From the NCBI GenBank assembly GCA_049363815.1, contig JBMQEM010000081.1:1-25554 (forward strand): DNA of 25,554 nt. The letters are read 5' to 3'. Made by a program: the position numbers and the translations under genes. The notes under the pieces were generated by a model that saw only the letters and a program-made list of their open reading frames with translations, did not search any database and was not told where the DNA came from. Shown here piece after piece: positions 14,553 through 22,167 of the stretch (positions are counted from its first letter, which is position 1; each line of letters opens with the position of its first letter). The stretch is from JADKIH01 sp049363815. GTDB taxonomy: Bacteria > Bacteroidota > Bacteroidia > AKYH767-A > 2013-40CM-41-45.

Positions 14553-14657
14553 GCGCTAAAAAAAACACTAAGAGTTCACAAAAAGAACATCGAATACTTA
14601 GTGGTCTTATAGTAAACTTAGCGCACTTAGTGTTAATATCTAAATGCTCTTAGTGTT
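14553..14657. repeat. Degenerate inverted-repeat cluster at a convergent junction (likely terminator of both genes)
   Basis: The word CACTAAG/CTTAGTG recurs in both orientations. AACACTAAGAG (14564-14574) pairs exactly with CTCTTAGTGTT (14647-14657), CACTAAG (14566-14572) also with CTTAGTG (14597-14603), and GCGCTAA (14553-14559) with TTAGCGC (14618-14624). An A-run (14558-14565) gives the minus strand a T-tract after the stem. It fills the gap between the hldD and S46-peptidase stops. Confidence 0.75.
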
Positions 14658-14676
14658 AAAATATTATCAGGTGTGC

Positions 14677-16806
14677 CTAACGAACAATCCGCATCTCATC
14701 AATCAACCTCGTCGCTTTCCCAAATTTTTCTACGATAAACAGAAAGTAGTGCATATCCATTGCAATATTCCTGCAGGTATTTTCATCAAAATAATAATCG
14801 CTCATATTCCCTTCCCAAAGTCTGTCAAAATTAATTCCGATCAACTGACCTTTTGCATTTAGAACCGGGCTTCCTGAATTTCCGTTGGTGGTATGATTTG
14901 AAGAAATGAAAGCAACCGGAACAGTTCCATTCTTTGCATATGTCCCAAAATCCTTTTCACGGATCAGTTTTTCAAGTTCAACAGGAAAATCAAAATCCGG
15001 ATTGCTGCGATCGATCTTTTCAAGAATTCCATCCGTTGTAGTGACATGACCGTAATACTTTGCGTCTGCCGCCTTCATTCCGTTGACATTTCCGTATGCT
15101 ACTCTAAGGGTACCATTTCCATCCGGGAAAAATTTTCTGGTCTTATCCGTAGCACGAAGAATCTCAACATACTTTCTCTGCATGCGATTCAGTTCAACAT
15201 TGATCCCGGCCATCTGAACAGTTAAATTCTTTGAAATGGAATTTATTTCCTTTCCGAATTTATACCCTTCATCTTTCAGTAACTTGCTTATCTTATTTTT
15301 CCGGAACTTATTCAGATAATTGATCATTGCTGTTGTATCGCTCATCAGAGTATTCCCATATAAATTTTCAGTATATTTTATGATCACATCATCTGTTTTA
15401 AACGAATTAAAAAATGAAGGTTTATAATCCTTTGACAGCTGGCTATTCGCAAGTTTGAGCATTGCGTAACAAACCTTTTTATCAGTCGATTCAGAATAGT
15501 TTTTGTGGAATCCCCTATAATCAGCCTTAAGCCGTGTGAGTTCTTTATTCAGTTCTTCTAAACTTGTGGTGTCATTTTCAGACAGAGTGATCAGTTTCTG
15601 AAATTTATTCGCCAGATGTGCGAATTCAATCCCGAGCAAACCGTCGGTATAGTAATCGGAATTAAAACTCAGCGGTCGCAGTAGACTATTGTACATTGCA
15701 ATACTATCAATGACCGGTTTTGCTTTTCCTCCTGACTGAGAAATGATCTGCTCCTCATATTCCTTCCTTTTCTCCACAACATTGAACGTTTTCAAACCGG
15801 CGTTTTCGCCCATCCATTTCTTATAATAATTTGCAATCGTTTTAAACTTCGAAGAGTATTTTAAATTGATAGTATCATTTGCATACATATCCGCCCTTAG
15901 AATATTAAGGCGTTCTGCTCTGACTTTGACCCTGTTTGGATTGGATTGGGAATAGATAAGATCAAGAGAATTAGAAGTTAGATATTCATTTGTCTTTCCG
16001 GGAAATCCATAGACGAATGTGAAATCCCCTTCTTTCACACCTTCAATATTGATTTCAAAAAATTTTGATGCTTTATACGGAACGTTCGACTTCGAATATT
16101 CTGCTGGTTTGTTTGTCGAGTCAGCGTAGATCCTGAACAATGCAAAATCGCCTGTATGCCGCGGCCACAGCCAGTTATCTGTTTCGCCACCGAATTTACC
16201 TACAGACACAGGTGGGGTTCCGACCAATCTGATATCACGGAAAACCTCTGTCCGGAATAAAAAATATTCACTTCCATTATAAAAAGTTTTCACCACACCT
16301 TTTTTTTCCAATCCAAGAGTATTTGCTTTTTCCAGGCTATCAATTTTAACTTTGATAAAATTATTTCTGACCTCTTCCGATTGTCCTTCATTCACTTTTT
16401 CCAGAACGATTTTTGTTACATCAATTATTTCTTTAATAAAAGTAACAGTTAATCCCGGGCAGGGAAGTTCTGCTGAATCTGCCATTGCCCAGAAACCGTT
16501 TTTAAGGTGGTTTAATTCAATTGTACTTAGACCCTGAATAGTAGAGAAACCGCAATGATGATTGGTCATCAATAAACCTTTTGCAGAAATTAATTCTCCC
16601 GTACATCCACCACCGAATTGAAGTACTGCGTCTTTCAGACTACCGCTATTGACACTGTAAATATCTGCAGCGGTGATCTTCATGCCCAGTTGCTGCATTT
16701 CAGATTCGTTGTATTGTTGCAGTAATTGCGGGAACCACATCCCTTCCCTGGCAGATGCCTTTATGAAAAACGTAGCGAGAATAAGAAGAACAATTGATTT
16801 TTTCAT
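14677..16806 (-). CDS. Family S46 dipeptidyl-peptidase, DPP11-like
   Basis: The 709-aa protein has a signal peptide (MKKSIVLLILATFFIKASA) and is expected in the periplasm, where S46 enzymes cut dipeptides from the N-terminus of peptides. The chymotrypsin-like triad is visible: His84 in MTNHHCG (81-86), Asp220 in RHTGDFALFR and Ser644 in NGNSGSPV. The helical domain lies between. Arg662, 18 residues after the serine in INFDRLWEG, occupies the position that is Arg673 in Porphyromonas gingivalis DPP11 (18 after Ser655) and Gly in DPP7. This predicts preference for Asp/Glu at P1. Start and length match the family. Transcription converges with hldD; its likely -7 box is at 16834-16841. Confidence 0.92.
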   Translation of the reverse strand: MKKSIVLLILATFFIKASAREGMWFPQLLQQYNESEMQQLGMKITAADIYSVNSGSLKDAVLQFGGGCTGELISAKGLLMTNHHCGFSTIQGLSTIELNHLKNGFWAMADSAELPCPGLTVTFIKEIIDVTKIVLEKVNEGQSEEVRNNFIKVKIDSLEKANTLGLEKKGVVKTFYNGSEYFLFRTEVFRDIRLVGTPPVSVGKFGGETDNWLWPRHTGDFALFRIYADSTNKPAEYSKSNVPYKASKFFEINIEGVKEGDFTFVYGFPGKTNEYLTSNSLDLIYSQSNPNRVKVRAERLNILRADMYANDTINLKYSSKFKTIANYYKKWMGENAGLKTFNVVEKRKEYEEQIISQSGGKAKPVIDSIAMYNSLLRPLSFNSDYYTDGLLGIEFAHLANKFQKLITLSENDTTSLEELNKELTRLKADYRGFHKNYSESTDKKVCYAMLKLANSQLSKDYKPSFFNSFKTDDVIIKYTENLYGNTLMSDTTAMINYLNKFRKNKISKLLKDEGYKFGKEINSISKNLTVQMAGINVELNRMQRKYVEILRATDKTRKFFPDGNGTLRVAYGNVNGMKAADAKYYGHVTTTDGILEKIDRSNPDFDFPVELEKLIREKDFGTYAKNGTVPVAFISSNHTTNGNSGSPVLNAKGQLIGINFDRLWEGNMSDYYFDENTCRNIAMDMHYFLFIVEKFGKATRLIDEMRIVR

Positions 16807-16833
16807 CTCCTGATAATGAATAATATTTCAGTA

Positions 16834-16841
16834 CGAAGGTA
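16834..16841 (-). promoter_or_regulatory. -7 box of the S46 peptidase promoter
   Basis: The minus strand reads TACCTTCG, the TAnnTTCG form, 27 nt before the ATG at 16806. A -33 element is not clear. Confidence 0.5.
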
Positions 16842-16900
16842 AATGCGCAAACATTGTCTTCATACTAAAAAGAAATTAAATTTATACGAATAGAGGTAGT

Positions 16901-17350
16901 TTACTTTGCTTCAAGCAATGAGAGATCGCGTTGCATATCTAAAAGAGAAGACTTTATTTTTGACAAAGCATTCTTCAATGCAATTTTATTCACGAAAGCA
17001 TCCTGATCAGCAGGTGATGCAGAAAAAATAGGGATGTCAAGTGGATTATCCTGTAACTGGATTTCACCACCATTTGAATTATATTCAGTTTTGAAAGTAC
17101 GTTTGTCTTTCAGTTCGGTCTTTGCACCCTTGAGTGTAAAACCTTTTTCTTTTACCAGATGATATATTTTCTTGAAATTTTCTATATCAGGTTGAGTGTA
17201 CATCCTGTTCCCTTTTTTATTGGTTGCCGGACGGATCACATCAAATTCCTTTGACCAGAAACGGATATGAGAAGTATTAACGTTAAACATCTGTGCAACT
17301 TCACCAATGGTGTAGTATAATTTCTCGATTTCTTTCTCTTTATACGGCAT
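16901..17350 (-). CDS. MerR-family transcriptional regulator
   Basis: The 149-aa protein has an N-terminal MerR-type winged helix-turn-helix: YYTIGEVAQMFNVNTSHIRFWSKEF (12-36), the wing RPATNKKGNRMYTQPDIENF and a helix to about residue 80. The C-terminal 70 residues are short, partly polar, and end in a predicted coiled coil (SKIKSSLLDMQRDLSLLEAK), with no cysteine cluster and no effector-binding domain. It therefore looks like a small dimeric DNA-binding protein that does not sense metal. The target is unknown. The gene has a well-formed promoter and lies between the S46 peptidase and the T9SS-protein terminator. Confidence 0.85.
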   Translation of the reverse strand: MPYKEKEIEKLYYTIGEVAQMFNVNTSHIRFWSKEFDVIRPATNKKGNRMYTQPDIENFKKIYHLVKEKGFTLKGAKTELKDKRTFKTEYNSNGGEIQLQDNPLDIPIFSASPADQDAFVNKIALKNALSKIKSSLLDMQRDLSLLEAK

Positions 17351-17371
17351 TTGTGGTCCTTTTAAGTTTAG

Positions 17372-17402
17372 CGAATATAGAGCGTATGTTTTAAATATCC
17401 AA
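17372..17402 (-). promoter_or_regulatory. MerR-gene promoter
   Basis: The minus strand reads TTGG (17402-17399), exactly 19 nt, then TATATTCG (17379-17372), a textbook spacing for Bacteroidota. The -7 box ends 21 nt before the ATG at 17350. The -33 box lies close to the upstream gene's terminator. Confidence 0.7.
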
Positions 17403-17419
17403 CAACTTTTTCATGCAGG

Positions 17420-17451
17420 CAAAAAAAAACCTGCACCGTAAGATGCAGGTT
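17420..17451 (-). terminator. Terminator of the T9SS repeat-protein gene
   Basis: AACCTGCA (17428-17435) and TGCAGGTT (17444-17451) form an 8-bp perfect stem with an 8-nt loop. On the minus strand the stem runs into a T-tract (complement of the A-run ending at 17429). It lies about 19 nt past the stop at 17470. Confidence 0.9.
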
Positions 17452-17469
17452 TCCAGATGCCTTAACAAA

Positions 17470-20400
17470 TTATTCCTGAACGATCATTCTTTCCTGATAG
17501 ACATTGCTGCCACTGATCATTTCAACAATATAAATTCCTTTTGAATATTGCTGGAGATCTACAAGAATATTATTTTCTCCCTCTCCGGCATTATAGTCAT
17601 TCATCCAAACAACTCTGCCATTCATATCAAAGATTCTGATCTTGAAATTCTGGTCATGTGTTGGATAGAAACTCAGATTGAAAATGCCCTTACCAGGATT
17701 TGGATATACTGTGAAGTCAATATTTTCAAGAGACGAAATTGTTTCATCGTTTCTTTGTCTTGCTACACTAGGTGTCGTAAATGGAATCCGCAGCTGATTT
17801 GCCGACTTCACATTGTTACAGATCGATCTCAGATATACGGAGTATATGGTTCCCGGAGTCAATCCGGTTAACTGATAAGAGTTTGGTGAACCGGCAGGAG
17901 TTGGAATGATCACTACGATTGACGAACCCTCCGGTGAGCCGGAAACGCGATACTTCAATTGAATTGAATCTGCAATCGCTGTTGTACTCCAGGTGATCAA
18001 TGCACTTGTGCTGGTAATGTTACTGGCAGAACCACTTGTAGGAGGAACAGCACAATTATTAGGCTGTGAAGTTACACTTGTCTGCTGCGTGGCCGTACTT
18101 ACACACGAACCAGCGGTTACTGAATAGGTAATTGTATATGGTCCACCTGTTCCTGCCACTGAAGGACTGAAGTAATTTCCTGTCATTCCTGGTCCGGAGA
18201 AAACTCCACCTGCAGGTGTTCCTGTTAAGAATGCACCTGAACCATTCGGCGCATATGCCGGTGCCAGTCCTGTGAAAGAAACACTTTGCGAACTTCCTAC
18301 AGTGACTGTTATTGTTTCTGTATCACTACATGATCCGCTTGTACCGACCACTGTGTAAGTAGTCGTTGACGCAGGACTTGCAATGACAGTGCTTCCTGTT
18401 GTTGTATTTAATCCTGTAGAAGGCGACCATGAATAAGTTGTTGCACCACTTGCAGTGATGGATATATTTCCACCCTGACAAATCGTTGGATTCTGAACCG
18501 AGAAAGTTACATTAGCAGACCCTGCTCCAACAGTAACGGTGATAGTTTTCGTATCACTGCACGAGCCTGTTGTACCAACTACCGTATATGTTGTGGTTAC
18601 AGTAGGATTCGCTGTCACTGTACTTCCTGTAGTTGCACTTAATCCGGTCGATGGAGACCATGCATAAGTTGTTGCTCCACTTGCAGTGATATCAATGCTA
18701 CCACCCGGACAGATTGAAGGGTTTTGCACTGATAAAGTTACTAAAGGCGATGCAACAGTAACAGTGATTGTCTTTGTATCACTGCAAGAACCTGTAGTTC
18801 CAACTACAGTGTATGTAGTAGTTGTAGTAGGATTTGCAACAACAGTACTTCCTGTTGTTGCGCTCAAACCGGTTGCCGGTGACCAGGTATAGTTTGTTGC
18901 TCCGCTTGCAGTGATTGAAATATTTCCACCCTGACAGATTGTAGGATTCTGAACGTTGAAAGTTACGGCAGCAGCTCCTGACCCAACAGTAACTGTTATC
19001 GTTTCTGTATCTGTACAAGCTCCCGTAGTTCCAACAACGGTATAAGTTGTTGTTGTAGTCGGATTCGCAATTACTGTACTTCCGGTAGTTGCATTCAATC
19101 CAGTTGATGGTGACCACGAATAGGTTGTTGCGCCACTGGCTGTGATTGAAACATTACCTCCCGGACAAATCGATGGATTTTGCACGTTGAAAGTAACATT
19201 TGCACCTGCAATAGTTGTATTTGCAATTGGCAATGCAGTTGTTTTATAATTCACAGTTTCTGCTGCACCATTATATTCGACAACTGTGAAATGATATGTT
19301 ACGCCCGGAGAAAGTCCGGTAATGTTTGTTGTATTGGAAGTACCATCATAGACAACAAAATTTCCTCCACCAAGATCAGCACCGCTACCGAATGTTGCAT
19401 TTGAAGAATAAACTATTCCATCGATAGGTAAAGCGCTAACTGCTGAACCTGCTTTCGCGATTACTATACGTTTTGCACCGTTTCCGATGACCCAATTCAA
19501 TTGCGCACCAGAACATGTAGTTGTTCCGATTGTAAGTGAGGTTGAAGAGTTAGTTGGTTCTGCGGCAAATGCTGCACCCATTCTTGCAATAAAAATATCC
19601 GCAAGACCATTTGAAGTTAAAGTTGACGGACCAAAAGAAACAGTATTCTTAAAATCACCGGTGACATAAGTGATACCTGCAGCTGATGTTGTAATTCCTC
19701 TGGCTTTATCATAAACAACAGAACCGGCCCCTTTTACCCACTTAATCGCTGCAGTAGTTGCATCATAACATGCTACAAACGCATCCATATCGCCGGCACT
19801 TTGAATGTTGGTTCCACCGAAATTTACCCAGCCACCAAATTCACCGCAAACAAAAACATTTCCGTTGTTATCAGCACTTACACCACGGGCAATATCAGCA
19901 TAACCGCTTCCCATTTTTATTGCCCAGATTGAGTTTCCGTTGTTATCTGTTTTTAATACAAAGCCATCACTGTTCCATGAACTAGTCAGAGAAATTCCGC
20001 CGAAGTTTGTTGTTAGTTTAAAGCTTCCTGACTGATAAAAATTTCCTGTTGCATCTTTAAATAATGAATAGACAACTTCATCTTCTGCACTTCCATATTT
20101 TTTTACCCATGAAACAGTTCCATTACTCTGACTTGCTTTTGCAAAATAAATATCAGTTTTCCCTGCGCTTGTCTGATTACCTGTTCCAAAATTTACCGTG
20201 TTTGAAAAGACACCATTGATAAAAAGATTTCCATTATTGTCTGCTAAAACCTGATACCCTCTGTCTGCATTGCTTCCTCCAAAACGTTTTGCCCATTGGC
20301 ATAGTCCACTTGAATTAAATTTCGCCAGATAAATATCTTCACCACCTGCATTACCTGTAGTTGTTTTGTTATTTCCAAAATTGGTGGTACCACTTGAGGA

Positions 20401-20928
20401 GAATCCGGTACAGTAAATATTTCCTGTTTGATCAAGACTTAATCCATATCCTCTTTCCTCACCGGCTCCTTTTATTGGTGAAACCCACTGAATATTTCCG
20501 CTTGAATCATACTTAGCAATAAATGCATCATTACCACCTGAAGATGTTATTGAAATTCCATTTCCGAAACTAGAAGTTGCCTCATACTCTCCGCTGATAT
20601 ACACGTTCGAAGCCGCGTCGGTAACAATTCCATAAGCCTTATCACCTTCTAATCCACCGGCCTTTCTCACCCATAACAATGTTCCATCTGCAGTATATTT
20701 TGCGACAACAATATCATGTTGTCCGGCAGCAGTCAAAACTGTTCCACTGAAATTAGCTACGCTTTCAAGCATACCGGTGATCAGAACGTTTCCATTTACG
20801 TCAGTAGTTATTCCGACGCCTTCATCATATGTAGCACCACCGCCTGAAACGGCCCATTTAAAATTTTGAGCATTGGCAGATGTAAAAATCAAGAGTACAA
20901 GAACCGCGAATTGTAATTTTTTTAACAT
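17470..20928 (-). CDS. T9SS-secreted SBBP/FN3/Ig-like repeat protein with C-terminal sorting domain
   Basis: The 1152-aa product has a signal peptide (to about residue 20). Residues 25-450 are repeats of the type DxxGNxxITGxF about 55 residues apart, as in SBBP beta-propeller proteins. An FN3-like domain (about 455-570) follows, then four tandem Ig-like units (about 571-876) of 77, 75 and 77 residues between phase points, each with NP(S/T)IC-GG-ISITASGATTYSWSP. After these come a gliding/SprB-like segment with GVFSGPGMTGNYFSPS, a second FN3 (about 960-1060) and a type A T9SS sorting domain (1072-1152: FTVYPNPGKG, MNGRVVW, YSKGIYIV). The sorting domain sends it through the type IX system to the cell surface or medium. 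Function is probably adhesive; the ligand is unknown. Confidence 0.9.
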   Translation of the reverse strand: MLKKLQFAVLVLLIFTSANAQNFKWAVSGGGATYDEGVGITTDVNGNVLITGMLESVANFSGTVLTAAGQHDIVVAKYTADGTLLWVRKAGGLEGDKAYGIVTDAASNVYISGEYEATSSFGNGISITSSGGNDAFIAKYDSSGNIQWVSPIKGAGEERGYGLSLDQTGNIYCTGFSSSGTTNFGNNKTTTGNAGGEDIYLAKFNSSGLCQWAKRFGGSNADRGYQVLADNNGNLFINGVFSNTVNFGTGNQTSAGKTDIYFAKASQSNGTVSWVKKYGSAEDEVVYSLFKDATGNFYQSGSFKLTTNFGGISLTSSWNSDGFVLKTDNNGNSIWAIKMGSGYADIARGVSADNNGNVFVCGEFGGWVNFGGTNIQSAGDMDAFVACYDATTAAIKWVKGAGSVVYDKARGITTSAAGITYVTGDFKNTVSFGPSTLTSNGLADIFIARMGAAFAAEPTNSSTSLTIGTTTCSGAQLNWVIGNGAKRIVIAKAGSAVSALPIDGIVYSSNATFGSGADLGGGNFVVYDGTSNTTNITGLSPGVTYHFTVVEYNGAAETVNYKTTALPIANTTIAGANVTFNVQNPSICPGGNVSITASGATTYSWSPSTGLNATTGSTVIANPTTTTTYTVVGTTGACTDTETITVTVGSGAAAVTFNVQNPTICQGGNISITASGATNYTWSPATGLSATTGSTVVANPTTTTTYTVVGTTGSCSDTKTITVTVASPLVTLSVQNPSICPGGSIDITASGATTYAWSPSTGLSATTGSTVTANPTVTTTYTVVGTTGSCSDTKTITVTVGAGSANVTFSVQNPTICQGGNISITASGATTYSWSPSTGLNTTTGSTVIASPASTTTYTVVGTSGSCSDTETITVTVGSSQSVSFTGLAPAYAPNGSGAFLTGTPAGGVFSGPGMTGNYFSPSVAGTGGPYTITYSVTAGSCVSTATQQTSVTSQPNNCAVPPTSGSASNITSTSALITWSTTAIADSIQLKYRVSGSPEGSSIVVIIPTPAGSPNSYQLTGLTPGTIYSVYLRSICNNVKSANQLRIPFTTPSVARQRNDETISSLENIDFTVYPNPGKGIFNLSFYPTHDQNFKIRIFDMNGRVVWMNDYNAGEGENNILVDLQQYSKGIYIVEMISGSNVYQERMIVQE
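18301..19215 (-). repeat. Four tandem ~230-bp coding repeats in the T9SS protein gene
   Basis: The same phrase starts at 18301, 18532, 18757 and about 18988, so the spacings are 231, 225 and 231 bp, all multiples of three. The units are clearly similar in DNA as well as protein, so they arose by in-frame duplication. Unit 3 is shorter by two codons. Confidence 0.85.
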
Positions 20929-20954
20929 GTTGTCTTAGATTAAGTTAAGTGGCG

Positions 20955-20986
20955 CGAAAATACAGATTTTCTTGAAATAATACAAT
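20955..20986 (-). promoter_or_regulatory. Candidate promoter of the T9SS repeat-protein gene
   Basis: The minus strand reads ATTG (20986-20983), 20 nt, then TATTTTCG (20962-20955). The -7 box fits TAnnTTCG; the -33 box has one mismatch. It ends 26 nt before the ATG at 20928. Confidence 0.5.
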
Positions 20987-21003
20987 AGTCATTTTGGCAA
21001 AAG

Positions 21004-21018
21004 CCGCTCTGGACGCGG
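21004..21018 (-). terminator. Possible weak terminator after the M23 peptidase gene
   Basis: CCGC (21004-21007) and GCGG (21015-21018) can pair across a 7-nt loop, with a short T-run (CTTTTG) on the minus strand. It lies about 87 nt past the M23 stop. The stem is only 4 bp. Confidence 0.25.
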
Positions 21019-21104
21019 TAAAGCGAAGGATTCAGTAAAAAAAAGCGTGGATATATTTCCCTTTTTTCAGGAAACGTCAAAAAACAAATAAAAACAGTGT
21101 TTGA

Positions 21105-22076
21105 TTAATCGAACGCTTGCCCTGGTCTCGATGAAATTTCAAGCATTTTCGTGTATTCTTCAGGAGTAAGATCGTTATAATAGAAATTCACGGGGTTGAC
21201 CGGATTGCCATTTTTGCGGACTTCATAGTGTAAATGCGGACCGGTAGAAGATCCGGAGTTACCAACGTAACCTATCAGATCACCGCGCTTGACTTTTTGT
21301 CCGGGCCGAACATTGAATTTGCTCATGTGTCCATACAATGTTTCATAACCATAACCGTGATTGATGATCACATTATTTCCATAGCCACGACCGTCTTTTT
21401 CAACTTTAACAACGGAACCATTTCCTGTTGCATAGATCTCTGTACCTACGGTGGCAGTAAAATCCATTCCTGTATGTAATTTTTCTGTTTTGTAAATAGG
21501 ATGAATTCTCCAGCCATAACCGGAAGCAACCCTGGTCATATCCTTATTCGATACGGGCTGAATAGCGGGTATAGCAGCTAACATCGTTGCTTTATTTTTC
21601 ACCAGTTGCCAGACCTCGTCATATGATTTTGATTGAACATACAATTGTTTTGACAGCTGATCAATTCTCTTGGTGACATCAACGATCAGATCGGCATTAT
21701 AATAATCACGGAGTTTATTGTAGCGATCGATTCCGCCGTAACCGGCTTCACGTACACTTCCAGGAATGGGTTCAGCTTCAAAGATCACTCTGTAAATAGT
21801 ATTGTCTCTTTCCTGAATATCTTTCAGAACTTCAGCTACCTGTTCGCTTCTCTGTTTCAGCAATTCAAGCTGATAGGTGGTTTCTTCAAGCTGTCGTTTC
21901 AGTCTCTTTTCCTTTGGGGAATCAAAAAAGTTGTATGCAATAAGCATGATAATAGCGCCAAATACAACCGCAGTTGCCAGCCATCCCAGCAGGCGGAATA
22001 ATCGCTTCTTCCAGCTTACGATGACACGTTCGTATTTAAGCGTAGCAGTATTGAAGTGATATTTTACGTTCGGCAT
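21105..22076 (-). CDS. Membrane-anchored M23 family peptidase (LytM-type)
   Basis: The 323-aa product has a cytoplasmic basic N-terminus, one transmembrane helix (about 30-50), a coiled coil (55-90) and a C-terminal M23 domain (about 185-300). The zinc and catalytic residues of LytM enzymes are all present: His201 and Asp205 in HTGMD, His250 in YGHM, and His281/His283 in HLHYEV. It should therefore be an active cell-wall endopeptidase rather than a degenerate activator like EnvC. M23 enzymes cut peptidoglycan cross-bridges or stems in the periplasm. The gene has its own strong promoter and is divergent from alaS. Confidence 0.92.
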   Translation of the reverse strand: MPNVKYHFNTATLKYERVIVSWKKRLFRLLGWLATAVVFGAIIMLIAYNFFDSPKEKRLKRQLEETTYQLELLKQRSEQVAEVLKDIQERDNTIYRVIFEAEPIPGSVREAGYGGIDRYNKLRDYYNADLIVDVTKRIDQLSKQLYVQSKSYDEVWQLVKNKATMLAAIPAIQPVSNKDMTRVASGYGWRIHPIYKTEKLHTGMDFTATVGTEIYATGNGSVVKVEKDGRGYGNNVIINHGYGYETLYGHMSKFNVRPGQKVKRGDLIGYVGNSGSSTGPHLHYEVRKNGNPVNPVNFYYNDLTPEEYTKMLEISSRPGQAFD

Positions 22077-22101
22077 TCTATAAAAATTCGTTTATCCTGT
22101 T

Positions 22102-22109
22102 TATATTCG
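22102..22109 (+). promoter_or_regulatory. Possible -7 box of alaS
   Basis: TATATTCG fits the TAnnTTCG form and lies 58 nt before the alaS ATG, but no -33 element is seen. It would lie inside the leader of the divergent M23 transcript. Confidence 0.35.
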
Positions 22110-22125
22110 CACGACTTTGGGACGG

Positions 22126-22156
22126 CAAATATACGCTCTCAAGATACTACAACCAA
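22126..22156 (-). promoter_or_regulatory. M23 peptidase gene promoter
   Basis: The minus strand reads TTGG (22156-22153), exactly 19 nt, then TATATTTG (22133-22126), a perfect -7 box. The start would be near 22119, giving a leader of about 43 nt before the ATG at 22076. Confidence 0.75.
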
Positions 22157-22167
22157 CTTAAAATACA

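Noticed and set aside
18779..19117. 112-codon frame in the T9SS gene on the same strand, shifted
   Set aside because: The translation (Asn/Tyr/Cys-rich, repeated YNYY/CWNY) is a frame-shifted reading of the tandem repeats.
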